A stretch of DNA of 64,000 nucleotides from Carya illinoinensis (GCF_018687715.1 NC_056766.1:10839501-10903500); one strand, 5' to 3'; positions 11,084 to 24,127 are shown, counted from the first letter of the stretch. Numbers and translations are program-made. Notes: generated by a model from the letters alone, not told the origin.

Positions 11084-12440
11084 TTGGTTCTTTTGTTTTA
11101 CATTTAATGTGTTTGTCATTGGATTTATTTTATGATTTGTAGGTTGCGGAATTTATTTTTGATGTGCTTTCTTGATATTAATTATTGTTTTGAATTTAAA
11201 TTGCTATTTGATTTAAATTAGTTTTTGGGCTTTAAAATTATTGTGTTGTTGAATTTTTTTATCATTTTATTTTATTTAGTCACTACGTTTAAATTATTTT
11301 ACATAACTTGCTATTTTGAAAATTATTTTAGTTGTATAAGTTTTGTCATCCAAGTTGAAAGGACTGAATCTCATTTCTTTCCCTCACCTTTTTTTTCCCT
11401 TTTTCTTTTTTCCTCCTTTTCTTTTCCTTATTCTCTTTTCTCTTTCTCCTTCTTTTCCTATGCTTCTTTCACCTCCCGTGTGTGACAACCCCCTCCCCTT
11501 CCCCCCGTTAGATTCGTCTTTCGCCCATAGTGCCATTCGTGAGTGACACCACCCAGCCCAATCTCTTCCCCTTCGGCCAGCGACCTCACCCACCCATTTT
11601 CACCCAATATGTGCTGCCGTTAGCTCCCAATTACGGTGGAAGCCGTGGCTCCTTTTCACTCTAGAGCCGCCGTCATGCCCGCACTTCACCACCTACCTCT
11701 AATCTACCTAACCCACCCTTTCCTAGCTCTGATCCACCACCGGTGAAGCCAATCCATTGCATATTTTGATTTGAGCTTTTTGGCCTCCAACCGCCGCCCA
11801 CATCATCAATCACGGCCAATCACCACTACTGTTAGTTTCACCAACACTCATAAGCCATTCCCTAGCCATCCCAAGTCTTCGTTTGTTCCCATTCAAAAGT
11901 TAAGTTTTTGAAATCCATGGCCCTTGTCCATTTTGCACTGTTGTGTGGTTGTGCCGCTACTTTTAGCACTTCCGTGATCCTCCAAAAATTATTTTATAGC
12001 ACTTTAAGTAATTTTTCAAAGAATTTTATGAGATTTGAATATATTTTTGTACTAAAATATTTTCTGTAGCCTGATTGGTTGTGCCGCACGTTGAGTCCAA
12101 GAAGTTTGGTGGTCGGTTGGATTGGAGGATGGGGTTGTGTTGTATGATTGGATTATGTTGGGATTTGTTGGCTGTTGAATATTTGTGTCATGTCATATAC
12201 ATTGCATAATTGCACGCATGTCCATATTTGTAAATGAAAATTGGATTTTCGTATAATTGCATACATGTTCATGTATATATTTGAAAACTAGGTTTTCATG
12301 TGACAGATGATTTTTGGGTAGTTTGAAATGAATTGATTGAAAAGAATGAAACAAATGAAAATGAACTGTAGGGATGGTGGTAAGCAAAGACGGTAGTAAA
12401 GTCTCGCTTGTGATTCCCGCCTACGGTACATGCGGTAGAT
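11084..12440 (+). mobile_element. LTR2 fragment, copy 1, inverted remainder
   Basis: From about 12060 to 12440 it is the reverse complement of LTR2 copy 2 (about 36063-36720), including the minisatellite units and the GTAATTGCATACATG-like block. The 11340-11600 part carries the polypyrimidine tract that also follows GGATCTCATTTCTTTCC in LTR1. Together with 9591-10597 it makes up one LTR2 cut within the minisatellite, but in opposite orientation. Open frames in the pyrimidine tract (11225-11593) are low-complexity artefacts. Confidence 0.7.
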
Positions 12441-12523
12441 GGTTAAATGCTGAATTTACAAAACACAAAATATTGTCCCTGTTTAAAACAAAAAATAAAT
12501 AAATAAAAGATAGAAGGTACTAA

Positions 12524-13758
12524 TTAAGACCCCAAGTCTTTGCACACTTCCTCGACTGCAGCTATACATTCCTCTATTTGTGTCAGTCGAGTACTAATGG
12601 TGACCTGAGTCATAAACATGGCATCAAACTCTATACATAACACAGTAATCTCTGTACGAAGCACAGACACAACAGAATGGATCTCCATATGCACTGCATC
12701 GATCACCGTTTTGATGTCTGTTCTCTGATCGCTGCACGCACAATCTTAGCCATCTCCTCACAAGTAACATTATTTACTGATGCCTCGACCTGTGTGGATG
12801 TCTTAGTAGTTGATACTCCATGATCTCCCGACTGTGCATCTCTCTGAGGATCAACCGGTTCTGGAACATGTCCACGAAGATGCAGTCTCGAGTGTCCCAT
12901 GCTGCGTGAGAGGGTGGTGCTGTTTATTGGTCCCATTGGCTCCTGTTTACGCTCAGCATCATCAAGCACAACACCAGCAAATAGCAGAAATCGGGTGATC
13001 GGGATTCTGAATGACAGTATATCCATCGAAATGTACCGAGACTCTTATAGAATCCTATCGAATATATATCCCACCAAATTGATAGGAATGCCACAAGAGA
13101 CCCGTATCATAAATTTCGTCCGATCAATGCCAACCTCTATCTTGTGCTGCCGAGGCTCAATGTTGTTGGTAATTATCAAATTCAAGATCTTGAAGAAAGA
13201 AGATAGATCTACCTATTTGATTCTCTTCATCCCATCATATAGTGGAGCATCTGGATTGACAACCAAATCCCTCATCTCATGATCAGCAAGGGTATCGACC
13301 TCATCAGTATAAACTGCTACCTCCTCCTCAGCTATCTCCACCTCAACTGAAGGATCAAACTCTCTAGGCACCACATTCGGATATGCATCTGGCAGCTTAG
13401 GAATATCGAGATGCTCAACAAGTCCATCCTGTGAAAATACAATTGAAACTCTTCAGATAGAGATCCTGTAGGCCCCTCCGTCATCTGGGCTGGCACTACC
13501 GAGCTCTCTGTAGAACTCAACAACAATGTCAATATAGGAGACTGGCTCCCATGCTTCCTCTCTCTCATCTAGGATAGGTCCTCAACAATGATCGCTGAAG
13601 ACTGATGGCAGTGAATGACCCTCCCAGACAAGACTCTAGAAATCAGAAATCTTCACCGGTCGCTCCAGTGAAATAGTTCTCTCCCTGGCTGGACCACTAG
13701 TAGTCTCAGCAGGATTGCATCGTTTACGTCCCGCCCTAGAAGAGACATTATAATCAAC
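12524..13758 (-). pseudogene. Antisense accessory gene of CACTA B, decayed
   Basis: Counterpart of the better preserved antisense gene in element C (48986-50211). Across several frames on the minus strand there are matching blocks in the same order: a Lys/Arg-rich start, a short FYREL-type segment where C has VREFYIGM, a block where C has HIFVATNVDPVAH and B has NLIITNNIEPRQH, a block pairing C's GEPIDLPLVIFEQIR with B's GIPINLVGYIFDRI, and a C-terminal helical or coiled-coil segment ending CKDLGS at 12524. It resembles the family annotated as putative plant transposon protein. Function is unknown. Multiple stops and frame changes show decay. A CAG acceptor at about 13758 suggests an upstream intron, as in C. 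Confidence 0.6.
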
Positions 13759-14720
13759 CTGCAATTTACAATTAAAAATTAGATATACAACATTAATAAT
13801 AAAAATACAATAAATAACTATTCACAATACTTTCAAACGAATAACAATTTAATAAAGTGAGACATTGTGAACAACATAATTTTTAATAAATAATATCACA
13901 TTATTTAATATTAATTAGATTAATATTAATAGAAATATAATATTAAAAAAAAGGGATAAATTACGGCATTAATTTAATTATAATATAGAAATTATTCTCG
14001 TTAAATTAAACAATTAATAAATATTACTAAATTTAATCATACAGTTCGAACGTCAAAAATAGTGCTCGAATGGTACACTTGTATAGTTTGAACGTGTAAA
14101 ACAACGTTTGAATATATTACTATTACCGTTCGAACACCCAATATAGTGATCCAACGGTAACTGTAATGTTCAAACGTTTACATGAACGGTCGAACGGGTG
14201 GGATTGGCCTGGATGTTTGAACATCTAAAACTACATTCGAATGGTTAGTGAATACTGTTCGAATGATATTTATAGTGTCCGAACGGTATAGGAACTGATT
14301 TCATATTCCAGACCGAGTCGACTCAGTCATTGAAATCCATGGAATCTTTCAATTCCATGGATTTTTCACCAAAATAAATCAAATAGAAACCTAAATTAAC
14401 CTTCCTACAATGGATTAAAGCAAATCTACGGTGAGTATTGATGGATAAATCGCTTTATCCTAATTCAAACAAATAATCCATAAAAAACCTAAATCTAAAT
14501 GGTAAAATGGTTTGAAAAAGAAGAATACCAATACTTAGAGGAAGAGCTTCGAGTGGGTACTGTTAACGGCATTGTACGGCAGAGATGGACGGTTAACAGC
14601 TTGAAATGAAGGAAATGCACACGTTTGGTTTCCATGAAAATGACGTCCGCGGCAACTTATATATCTAACACCATTCGAACGGTAAGTTTATGCGTTCGTT
14701 ATTAACTAAAATTTATTGCC
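13759..14720 (-). promoter_or_regulatory. Upstream region of the CACTA B accessory gene
   Basis: Contains two clusters of the CGTTCGAACG-type motif (14040-14290, and a copy near 14670), and a TATATAAG box on the minus strand at 14656-14664. Element C has a matching minus-strand TATATAAGG at 51191-51199 in the same position relative to its accessory gene, which supports this as a promoter. Probable donor (GTATTC, minus strand, near 14528) and acceptor (near 13758) sites would define one intron. Confidence 0.5.
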
Positions 14721-15490
14721 GAATTATGTAATTATTAAATATAATGTTTATTATCATAATAATTTATTAAAATGTTAAATATAATATAATATAATATAAT
14801 ATAATATATGTTATTATATTATATCAAACACTACATATATTATATTTATTATTTTTAATATAGTATATATTATATTATATTTAATAGATTATATTATATT
14901 ATATTATATTATATATAGTATAAGTTATATGATGTAGTATAATATAGTATACTATATATACGATACTATATTATAGTATTATATAACATATATATGATAT
15001 TAAAATGTTTATATATGTTATAGTAAATGTATGTTCTGACTTGTTTAGTATATTAACATATTATATTTTACTTACAGGCTAATTAGATGACACTCTCTAA
15101 TTCTAGCACTATAGATGACACTATATATCATAGTATATATATGTTATATATAGTTTAATATATTAACATATTATATTTTAGTTTTAGTCTAATTAGAATA
15201 CACTCTAAATACTAGTACTATAAATGACACTATATATGATAGTATGTACATGTTATACTAGAAAGTATTATGCCCCTACGCCATGATACCATATATATGT
15301 TATATATAGGCTAATATATATATACTTGACTATAATATTAGATGTAGTATGATATTTTTTATTATATTATAGTAAAATATAATATAATTAACATATATGC
15401 TTGATTATATATTATAATCAAATATTATTTTGTTACAAAACTATAGTATATTATATTTTAGATATTAATGTTGGTATTTTATTTAAAAGT
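14721..15490. repeat. AT-rich tract in CACTA B
   Basis: About 770 bases of nearly pure A/T made of short TATAT, ATTATA and TAGTATA runs, with one loosely repeated block containing GACACTATATAT (15110 and 15225). It corresponds in position to the AT tract at 51411-52760 in element C. No gene. Confidence 0.7.
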
Positions 15491-16892
15491 ATAGTGCAAA
15501 AAAAAAAATACACTAACCAATATAGTTCAAACCGTTTGAACGCTTACTAATAAGCGATTGAACATTTTGGTAAACGGACATTAACATTCAAACGTTATAT
15601 TATACGTTCGAACGTTAAAATTCAGGGGGCAAATTTTTCCCACTACATTATTTCACATTTGAATGTTTAGTAAGGAACCGTTCGAACATAAATGTTCTAA
15701 ATTTACACGATAGATCCTCACAATCCTGCACTCATCCCATCACTCCCAATCTTGCTCCCAGAGGCAATATGTTCCAACCAGCACCATTCTCCCTCAATCC
15801 ATCCCCCACATATTAATAGCTTTCATCTATCTCTTATATTATCGGATTAAGACGTTATTTTTACTACTTCTTGAAGAGTATTTTTGTTTCGGGCATAACG
15901 TACGGTCTCCTTGCAATTTCATCTCTCAAAATCTAGTGTATATGCTATCATATTCTCATTTTAGTTTGAATATAAGTGTTTTTCTTTTTTTTTTTGGCTA
16001 TACTGAGTTCGTGATATTGTGTGTTTTCATTTGCTGTAATGAGTTGGTCATTGTTGGGGTTTTTGGAGGTTGAAGACGACTGAAATCTGGAATAAAGTCA
16101 TTCGAATGGTACACGATTACCGTTCGAACGGGTTTATTACGTTCGAACACTTATTAACACCTTTTGAACGTTATGTTGGTCAATGTTAAAATATTACTTA
16201 GAAATTATAATAGTACTAAATCTTTAAATCTTTGAATTTCAATATTAATTAAAATACAAATAGTTAAGATTTAATAATACTTAAATACTTAATATTTAAA
16301 TTAATCAATTTAAGATTAATTAAAATACAAATAGTTAAGATTTAATAATACTTAAATACTTAATTTTTAAAGTAATCAATTTAAGGTTAATTAAAATACA
16401 AATAGTTAAGATTTAATAATACTCAAATACTAAATATTTTAATTAAACAAATGAATTTTAATTAGCATATCTTGCATTGTTTGTTTGATACACATTAGCA
16501 TATCTTGCATTGTTTGTTCATCAAAATAAACCTTAAACCCGTTCGAGAGTTATCAATTCGGATGAATTGAAAGATTGATAACTTTTGAATTGTCTAGAGT
16601 GGATAGTTTGGGATTGTAAGATCATTCTCGCAAACTATCAAACTATATCTGTTATACATCTAGCATTAAGATTTTGGTAGATTCATCCCTTGTTCTCTGG
16701 ATATGCAATTTCGGTGGTGGTGTATCGTCGTGTTACTTGTTAGTGCACATAACCAAACGAGCATATTTGGAGAACTATGGGGAGATGTTGCCGAAATTTT
16801 TTTGGACGTGACAGATTATAGAAAATAGGTTTGCGACTATCATCTTACAATTCCGAATGGGATAGGACCAATTACTCGGTTAAACGTGGCAT
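15491..16892. other. Motif cluster and TPase leader region of CACTA B
   Basis: Decayed CGTTCGAACG-type motifs lie at 15525-15690 and 16095-16165. Between 15715 and 16080 is a presumed non-coding leader or promoter zone of the TPase. The part from about 16550 to 16892 resembles 54500-54880 of element C (GAATTGTCTAGAGTGGATAGTTTGGGA, then GGGATAGGACCAA), and ends at the solo LTR insertion. Confidence 0.5.
16245..16447 (+). repeat. Three tandem copies of a 71-base unit
   Basis: TTAATTAAAATACAAATAGT begins at 16245, 16316 and 16387, a regular 71-base period. Each unit continues TTAAGATTTAATAATACT, and the third is partial. Just downstream, TTAGCATATCTTGCATTGTT is duplicated at about 16460 and 16496. 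There is no coding potential. Confidence 0.9.
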
Positions 16893-18972
16893 TATGATGA
16901 CCCGCTTTTGCGTATATTTTCACTGAAGGGTTGTTTTTAATTTAATTAACATATTGGTTTATTTATTTTAAATTATTGCGTTTTAAAATTGGTTTTATTT
17001 ATTTGATGTTGTGTTTTATTTATTTAGTCGTTTTACGGTTTTTAATGTCGTTTTCGGCGGATCCGTTTTGGTTTCCGGAGTGAGGATTGGATCTCATTTC
17101 TTTCCTACGTCTTTTCTTTTCCCTTTTTCCTTTTTCTCTTTTTCTCTTTTCTTTCTTTTTCTTTTTTTCTTCTTTCTTTTTCTCCCTTTTTTCTTTCTCC
17201 CCTGAGCCCCCCGTGCGTTGACCCTCTCTCTCTCCTCTCCTTCACGCCGTTCGACCATCAACCCTGACCCACTGTCGTCCGGCCACCGTGGTCGACACCA
17301 CCCCCGCCGGTCGACTCCCCTCCAACTGGCACACCACCCCACCAAATCCCAGCCCCAGCCATGCCGCCATTTAGGCGGAAATAGCCCTTTAAGCCATACG
17401 AATTTTTGCTCCGATCCGCCGCCGTCGCTCCACCTCCGGCCACCACCTCTTCACCACTTCATCACCGACTCCTTGTCATCCTAACCCACCCATTTCCGGC
17501 CTCTAATAGTCACTGGAACAGCTCCCACGAGCTAGCTTTCCATTTTGAGAAATCCGGCCATCAACCACCGTTTTCGCCGCCACCCACGGCCAACCTCCAC
17601 TTCCACTAGCTTCATAAACATCTTTAGAGCCTTCCCAATCAATCCCGAGCCTTGGTTTGTCCCCGTTCAAAAGTGGGTATTTTACAACCCACGGCCACGG
17701 TGAAATTTCACTGTTACGTTGCTTTCTTTCTGCTGTTTAAAACGCCGCAAGCTTTCTAAAAATACCATATAGCGTTGTAAGTATTTTCCAAAACCTACTT
17801 TCAGATTTAAATATATTTTGCTCATTCAATATTTATTTATCTACTGGTTGGTTGATTCCGGACTGAGTCCGAGGAGTTCGGGGGTCGGATGGATAGAGGA
17901 CGGAGTTGCTTGTTTTATTGATTTATGGATAGTTGATTATTTGTACATTGATATCGCATTTACATGGTGCATGCACGTGCGTTTTCATTTAATTGAGAAA
18001 AGCCTGTTTTATTGGCGTAAATGGATTTTCGGGTGCATGTGTATCACGACCCCAAACCGGGATGGGGTATTATCTCGGTGGAGCTCCTCTGGTCACTTGG
18101 GAGCGGAATAAACTGAGTGACGTCCCCTAAGTTGTCGCTGGGCGACGACGGGAGCGGGGGCTAGGGGGTGCTTGTCTACGAATGCGCCGGGCGCGGAACC
18201 AGACATCGCTCTGCACACCGACTCCGTGGCCCTTCGCTGGCGAGGGCTAGAGGATGCTTGGCTACGAATGCTGGGCACGGAACTGGGCATCGCTCGTTTA
18301 GGTGTCACATGCGTGGTTGTTACCTGCGGTGTGACACTTGAGCCAGGGTGTGCGGATGACCCCTAGGGGAGGTCATGGTGCATACGGATTAACTGGTTAA
18401 TGGTTTGAGTTTGATATGGGCCAAATGTGACTTTTGGCGTGATATTTGGAAATGATTTATTTTTGGGCCAAATTGGATTTTTGGCTTGCGTGGAAAAATA
18501 TGTTTTTATGGGTTTTGAGATGTGGTTTATGAGACATGTGCATTGGGCATACTTCATGCATATTGTTTGAGTTTTATATGTTTTTATCTGGTGGTGTTTG
18601 GATTTTACTTACCAGCGGCGCCATTTTTTGGTTCCTTAGATTTTGGTGCAGGGTTCGAGGAGGAGGAGGAGGTTGAGCCCGAGGATGCGGCTCCGCCAGA
18701 GTTTTGAGTTGAAGTTATGCTTTGTAGCTGTTTTCAAAACTATGTTTGTGTTATGTAATATTTTATTTATTTATGTTTTAAACAGCTTGTATTATATTAA
18801 GAAAAATTCTGGTACTTAGTTATATGACTTTCGTTATCCGCTGCGTTTCCTTTTGCACATTTGTTGCTCTTACACACACTTAGCACTCGTCGATAGGATG
18901 GTGACCCGGGTTGTCATCATCCGGACGTCTCGATTTTTCCGTGTCCGTGCGTGGAGATTTGGGGGCGTCACA
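16893..18972 (+). mobile_element. Solo LTR (LTR1, Tekay-like gypsy)
   Basis: A complete copy of the same LTR that flanks the gypsy element at 26016-35168, in the opposite orientation. It runs from TATGATGACCCGC (the first G of TG changed to A) to GGGGGCGTCACA, 2080 bases, and is flanked by a perfect 5-bp duplication, GGCAT (16888-16892 and 18973-18977). Internal sequence is absent, as expected after recombination between two LTRs. It sits between the leader and the start codon of the element B TPase. Its Lys- and Arg-rich or Pro-rich open frames are antisense or sense readings of the polypyrimidine tract and are not genes. Confidence 0.92.
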
Positions 18973-19050
18973 GGCATACTCCTTGATTGATACATGATAC
19001 ATGTTTATTTGTTGATGCACACGCGATTGTTTGTAAAGAAGATAGTCAGC

Positions 19051-22000
19051 ATGGATAGGAGTTGGATGCGAGTTAGTGATCGATTGGGTTAGCATTACAA
19101 TGTATATGCTGAAGGTGTTAAGAAATTCTTAGATTTCGCATTGGGTACATGTGATAGTGATGGGCGTATTAAATGCCCATGTAAAGAATGCAGGAATTTG
19201 CATTCTCATAAGATAGACTTGGTGAGAGAGCATCTCTTTGTCAAAGGTATTGACAAGGGTTATATTGATTGGGTCTTACGTGGCGAACCATATCCAACTT
19301 CATTTGAGTTTCCACATGAAGAAGAAGAGATCAATGAAGATGTACAACCAGATGTTGTTGGAGATGAATATGATGAGGATATGGAGCAAATATTAGGTGA
19401 CATCGGTGCAGGAATGTTTATGAATGAAGGTGACACAGACACATCAAGTTCAAATGATGGGGGTCATAACACTTTTGCATGATTGTGGAATGATTCACAA
19501 CGTGAGCTATATCCAGGATGCAGAAGACACAGTAAGTTGTCATTTACCGTAAGACTGCTTCACATAAAATCAATATGCCAATTATCCATTAAGGCTGTCA
19601 ATATGTTACTCGAGCTGTTTAAAGAGGTACTGCCATAAGATAATACTTTACCTCGTAACTTCTATAAAGCAAAAAAATTGAAAAGAGGACTTTGATTTGA
19701 TTACAATGTAATACATGCTTGTAAGAATGACTGCATATTATTTTGGCAAGAGAATGAGCAGTTGAATGAGTGTCCCATATGCCATGAATCAAGATGGACA
19801 TCTGACAAACAAAATCTACCGCAAAAGGTAGTACGCCACTTTCTATTGATACCTAGATTACAACGATTATATATGTCACGTGCAACGGCTGTAGAATGAT
19901 ATTGCACTCATCAGCCAGAGTTAGGAACGACGATATTTTATCACATCTTGCTGACTCCCAAGTGTGGAAGGAATTTGATCAGGAACACCCATGGTTTGCT
20001 GAAGAACCGCGTAATGTGCGACTTGGGTTGGCAATAGATGGATTTCATCCGTTTGGGAACATGAGTACTAGTCATAGTACTTCACCAGTTGTACTTATGC
20101 CGTATAATCTACCATCGTGGAAGTGTATGAAAGATCTATATTTCATGATGAGTTTGCTCATTCTAGGTCCAAGATCACCAAGAAATGATATAGACATACA
20201 CTTACAACCATTGATTGCAGAATTGAAAGATTTGCAGGAGAATGGGGTTATCACATTTGATTCATCAACAGGCAAGTTGTTCAAGATGCATGCTGTTGTG
20301 TTATGGACAATAAATGATTTTCCAGCTTATGGAAACTTGTCAGGTTGGAGTACTAAGGGGAAAATGGCATGTCCAACTTATAACAAACATACTAAAACCG
20401 AATGGGTCACTTACGAGGGAGGAAATTATGTTTCATGGGTCATCGTCGATTTTTACCTGGTGACGATAAATGGCAGGGAAATTCACAAATGCTTGATGCT
20501 ACTATTGAATGGGGCCAACCTCCACCATATTTGTCTGGTGAAGATGTACTTGTACAATTTATAGATGTTGGTTGTAATGAATTTGGTAAAAAACAATGAA
20601 AAAGAAAACGAGCTACATCTGAGTTGAATTGGACTAAGAAGAGTATATTTTTTGATCTCCCATACTGGTCAAAGTTAAAATTACAGCATAGTCTTAATGT
20701 TATGCATATTGAAAAAAATATATGCGAATCCATATTGGGAACATTGATGTCAATTGAAGGAAAAATGAATGATACATTAAACTCAAGGAAGGATTTGAAG
20801 CGGTTGGGAATAAGACCGGAAATGCAATTGCAAGAAAATGGTTCGTCCGTTTACATGCCGATTGGGTGGTATACATTATCAAGGAATGAAAGGGCTACAT
20901 TTTGTGAGTGGATAATGAAAATTAAATTACAGGACGATAATGCCTTGAATTTGACAAGGTGTGTGTGAACAAATGACTGGAAAATAACTGGATTAAAAAG
21001 TCATGATTGTCATGTCCTTTTACAGCATATCTTGCCTATTGGTATCCATGGGTACTTGACCAGAGACGTGCGCATGGCTTTGACTGAGTTGGGTTTATTT
21101 TTTAAAGACTTATGTGCTAGGACATTAAATGTAGAATCTTTGGATCGAATGGAACTGGAAATTGCCATAATATTGTGTAAGCTAGAAAGTATTTACCCAC
21201 CGTCATTCTTCGACATCATGGTTCACCTAACCGTCCATTTGCCATGCGAGGCTCGACTTGCAGGACTAGTTCAGTATAAATGGATGTATCCCATTAAACG
21301 ATTCCTTGGGAAGTTGAAACGTATAGTTGGTAACAAGGCTCGCCCAGAAGGATCAATTGCAGAAACATATATTGATGCTGAGTGGCATACATTTTGTTCC
21401 AAATATTTCCACAGACTTGACACTAGGTTTGATAGGCCGAAAATAAACTTTGACGTTGACCAAGCAAGACAATGAAATGTGTTTTCTATGTTTTCCCAAC
21501 AAGTATGTCCACTTGGTGCAGTGCGTGGTTATGACTTATGTGGAAGAGAGTTTGAGAAAGCTCAGTAGTACGTGCTGAACAATTGCCCTAAGATAGAGAA
21601 CCACTTGAAGTAAGTTATAATCTTTTCTTAATTTAATATTCGCTCATTTACTTTCGCAAAATTCTAAGAATATAAAAGACTTGTGGTAATCATCAAATTC
21701 AGTGATCATATTAACATGCTCAAGAAACTAGGAGTAAATGATATAAACCAGAAACATAAAGAGGAGTTCCCAAGATGGTTTGAACAATGGGTAATGACAT
21801 TACATATACTTTACTCATCCAATAGTTCAGAAAATATTGATTGTTTATTATGATATAATAGAAGCTTTATTCAATATGTAGGTTGTACAAATGCATGTGA
21901 ATAATCCAAACGCTATATTGGATGAACTATATGCATTAGCGCGTGGCCCATCGAGATGCGCTACAAGATATTCTGCGTGTATTTCTCGGGGAAGTAGGTA

Positions 22001-22604
22001 TCACACAATGCATTGAGATTGTTATAGGAAAACACAAAATAGTGGTGTCCTAGTCGAGGGAAGTCATGATGCAGAAAATATTGATTTCTATGGAGTTATT
22101 GTTGATATAATTGGAATGAAATATTTGGGGGAGCTTGCAGTGTATCTGTTTAAGTGTGATTGGTGGGATTTAAGCAATCCTTGATGGAGTCTATGATGAT
22201 GAATTTTTTTTGAATATTAATACATCAAAAAAATGGTATGAAGATGATCCTTTTATTTTAGCTTCTCAAGCATCTCAAGTATTCTACTTAGATGACCCAA
22301 AGTTAGAAATCAATGGCGAGTAGTACAAAAATATTCTCTAAGAAATATATATGATGTTATCCCTCAGGCGGAAGGGCGAGATGAAGAGGAAGATGATCCC
22401 TCTACTCAAGAAGCATACCAAGAGAGTCAGTCCGTATTTAATTAGTTTGTGGATTTGAGCCAGTATGAGATGATTCCATTAAATAGAGAAGATATTGGGG
22501 CTAAAATTGTTGATGTGACAATTGAGCAAAATGTTGATTCATCTGAAGTATCTACAGATGATGAGACTGAATTGTCAAGTGATACTAATACAGATAGTGA
22601 TTGA
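19051..22604 (+). pseudogene. CACTA B transposase (TPase, TNP2-like), broken
   Basis: CACTA transposase starting MDRSWMRVSDRLG at 19051. In order: transposase-associated domain (KCPCKECRN, residues about 45-55), the GDIGAGMFMNEG block, ELYPGC, HACKNDC, Transposase_21 core with LGLAIDGFHPFGNMSTS and RNDIDIHLQPL, NVMHIEKNICES, DUF4218 with PPSFFDIMVHLTVHLP, and DUF4216 with VEGSHDAENIDFYG (about 22050). Breaks include a stop within the first 20 codons, TGA at about 19480, several stops to 19900, frame changes near 19910 and 20440, a stop near 20598 and one at 20966. The C-terminal intron positions match those in element C. It is clearly non-functional, and more diverged from A and C than these are from each other. 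Confidence 0.85.
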
Positions 22605-22677
22605 CCGATTATGTTTTCACATTACGTGATGATAGTACTATTATACTTAATGAATATTTTATCAGTTTTCTGAAATT

Positions 22678-24127
22678 ATGCCTCCGAAGAGAAAGGAAGT
22701 TCGCATCTCATCTCCACCTGTTCCTAGCTCTCCTTTAGACTCACTATTAGAGATTGACTCTACAGAATAAGGTAAAATTCTAATAGTCATAAAAGTTATT
22801 AATTAAGGTTATAATAGAAAATTGATTAAAATGTTATATATCATGATGAGTTCACGGTACAATCTCGTCAAGGTCGAGGCACTACTAGAGGCGTGACGTT
22901 GGAAAAATATTGTAAGGTGGGTAAGATCAAAGTTAACATTCTTGACGAACATACTGGAGGCGAAAGACAGCCAACAGCTTGGCTTGCATCACATATGGGT
23001 GCTTTTATACGAACTTATGCACCTTTGGCAACAAGTTCATAGAAGAAAGTCCCCCAAGATGTTAAAGAGTTTATCAAGAAGCGTTGTTTGGTAATATTTA
23101 AAACATTTATTTAGTTGGTAAATTTTTATATTTTACTTAAAGTTAGAATATTATAAATGATAATATGTATGTCTAATTTTTTTTTGAAGGATGATTTCGA
23201 ATTGAATTTTGGTCAGAGAAAGAAGCTTAAGACTATGGAAGAGCTTATGAGTAATGCATTCTGCTAATATAAGGTGAGGTTTCATGAGCATTATAATAAG
23301 TTTGAGAATATGGAAGATGCACGCCAACATCCTTTTCAAGATGTCCAACCTTTTGATTGGGAAAAACTTTGTGACATGTTTGAGGATCCATCATATAAGT
23401 TATAATTAAATTAATTACTTTAGTCATCATTTTTTTAATTTCACTTTCTAATATTTTCAATTCCTATGTAGGAGCGAAGTTCTATAAACAAAACAAATAG
23501 ATAGAAATTGAAGATTACTCGTCATGCAGGCTCAAGATCTTTCCACCGCCTCTCTAAGAAATTGGTATTGCTTTTTTTTTTAACTGAATATATGAATCCT
23601 AATGACTTTATATCTTAACAAATATTTATTATAACAAGATTTAGATGCCAATTATGATTAGATAAAATTATATGCTACATCACATACTAATCGTAATGAA
23701 GAGTGAAGTCATCCCGATGTCCGTGAAAATTATGTAAGTATTATAATTTATTTTAAATAAATGGTTGCCAAACATGCTGAATCTGTGTCAGATCAAAATT
23801 CCTCAACAAATGATGTTGAGATTGATTTTTACACAAGTTTTGGGTCAACGTTTAGGATATTTAAGGAGTTTGGGTTGCTGTGTAAAACCTTCTCGCTCTT
23901 CCTCTTCTTCCGGGTCTGCCTCTACGGTCGCTATAGCGCAAGAGAATGTGAATTGCATAATTGGAGAATTGGTTGCAAGGCAACATGAGTTAGAGGCTCA
24001 ATTGGCAAAATAAGGAGACATGGATACGCGTCTAAAACAACATGAAGAACAACAAGAAGAGTTTAGGAGAGATATGCAACTCCAAATGTAGCAGCTTATG
24101 CAACAGTACATGTCTCCAAGCAACTGA
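22678..24127 (+). pseudogene. CACTA B second gene, Transposase_24-like, decayed
   Basis: Starts MPPKRKEVR at 22678. Its exons parallel the six-exon gene of element C: a GRGTTRGVTLEKY block (about 22870), DDFELNFGQ (about 23190), HAGSRSFHR (about 23530), and a Ser-rich linker followed by a coiled coil with LVARQHELEAQL (about 23970-24127). Stops occur in several exons. The C family version has an additional well-preserved exon (DPENFSLIH block) that I cannot find clearly here. It is probably a former DNA-binding partner of the TPase and is now inactive. Confidence 0.7.

Noticed and set aside
17094..17345. Lys/Arg-rich open frame on the minus strand, and similar frames at 27537-27895, 34716-34988 and 11384-11593
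   Set aside because: They are readings of the polypyrimidine/polypurine tract in LTR1 and LTR2. They recur in every LTR copy with different frames, so they are not genes.
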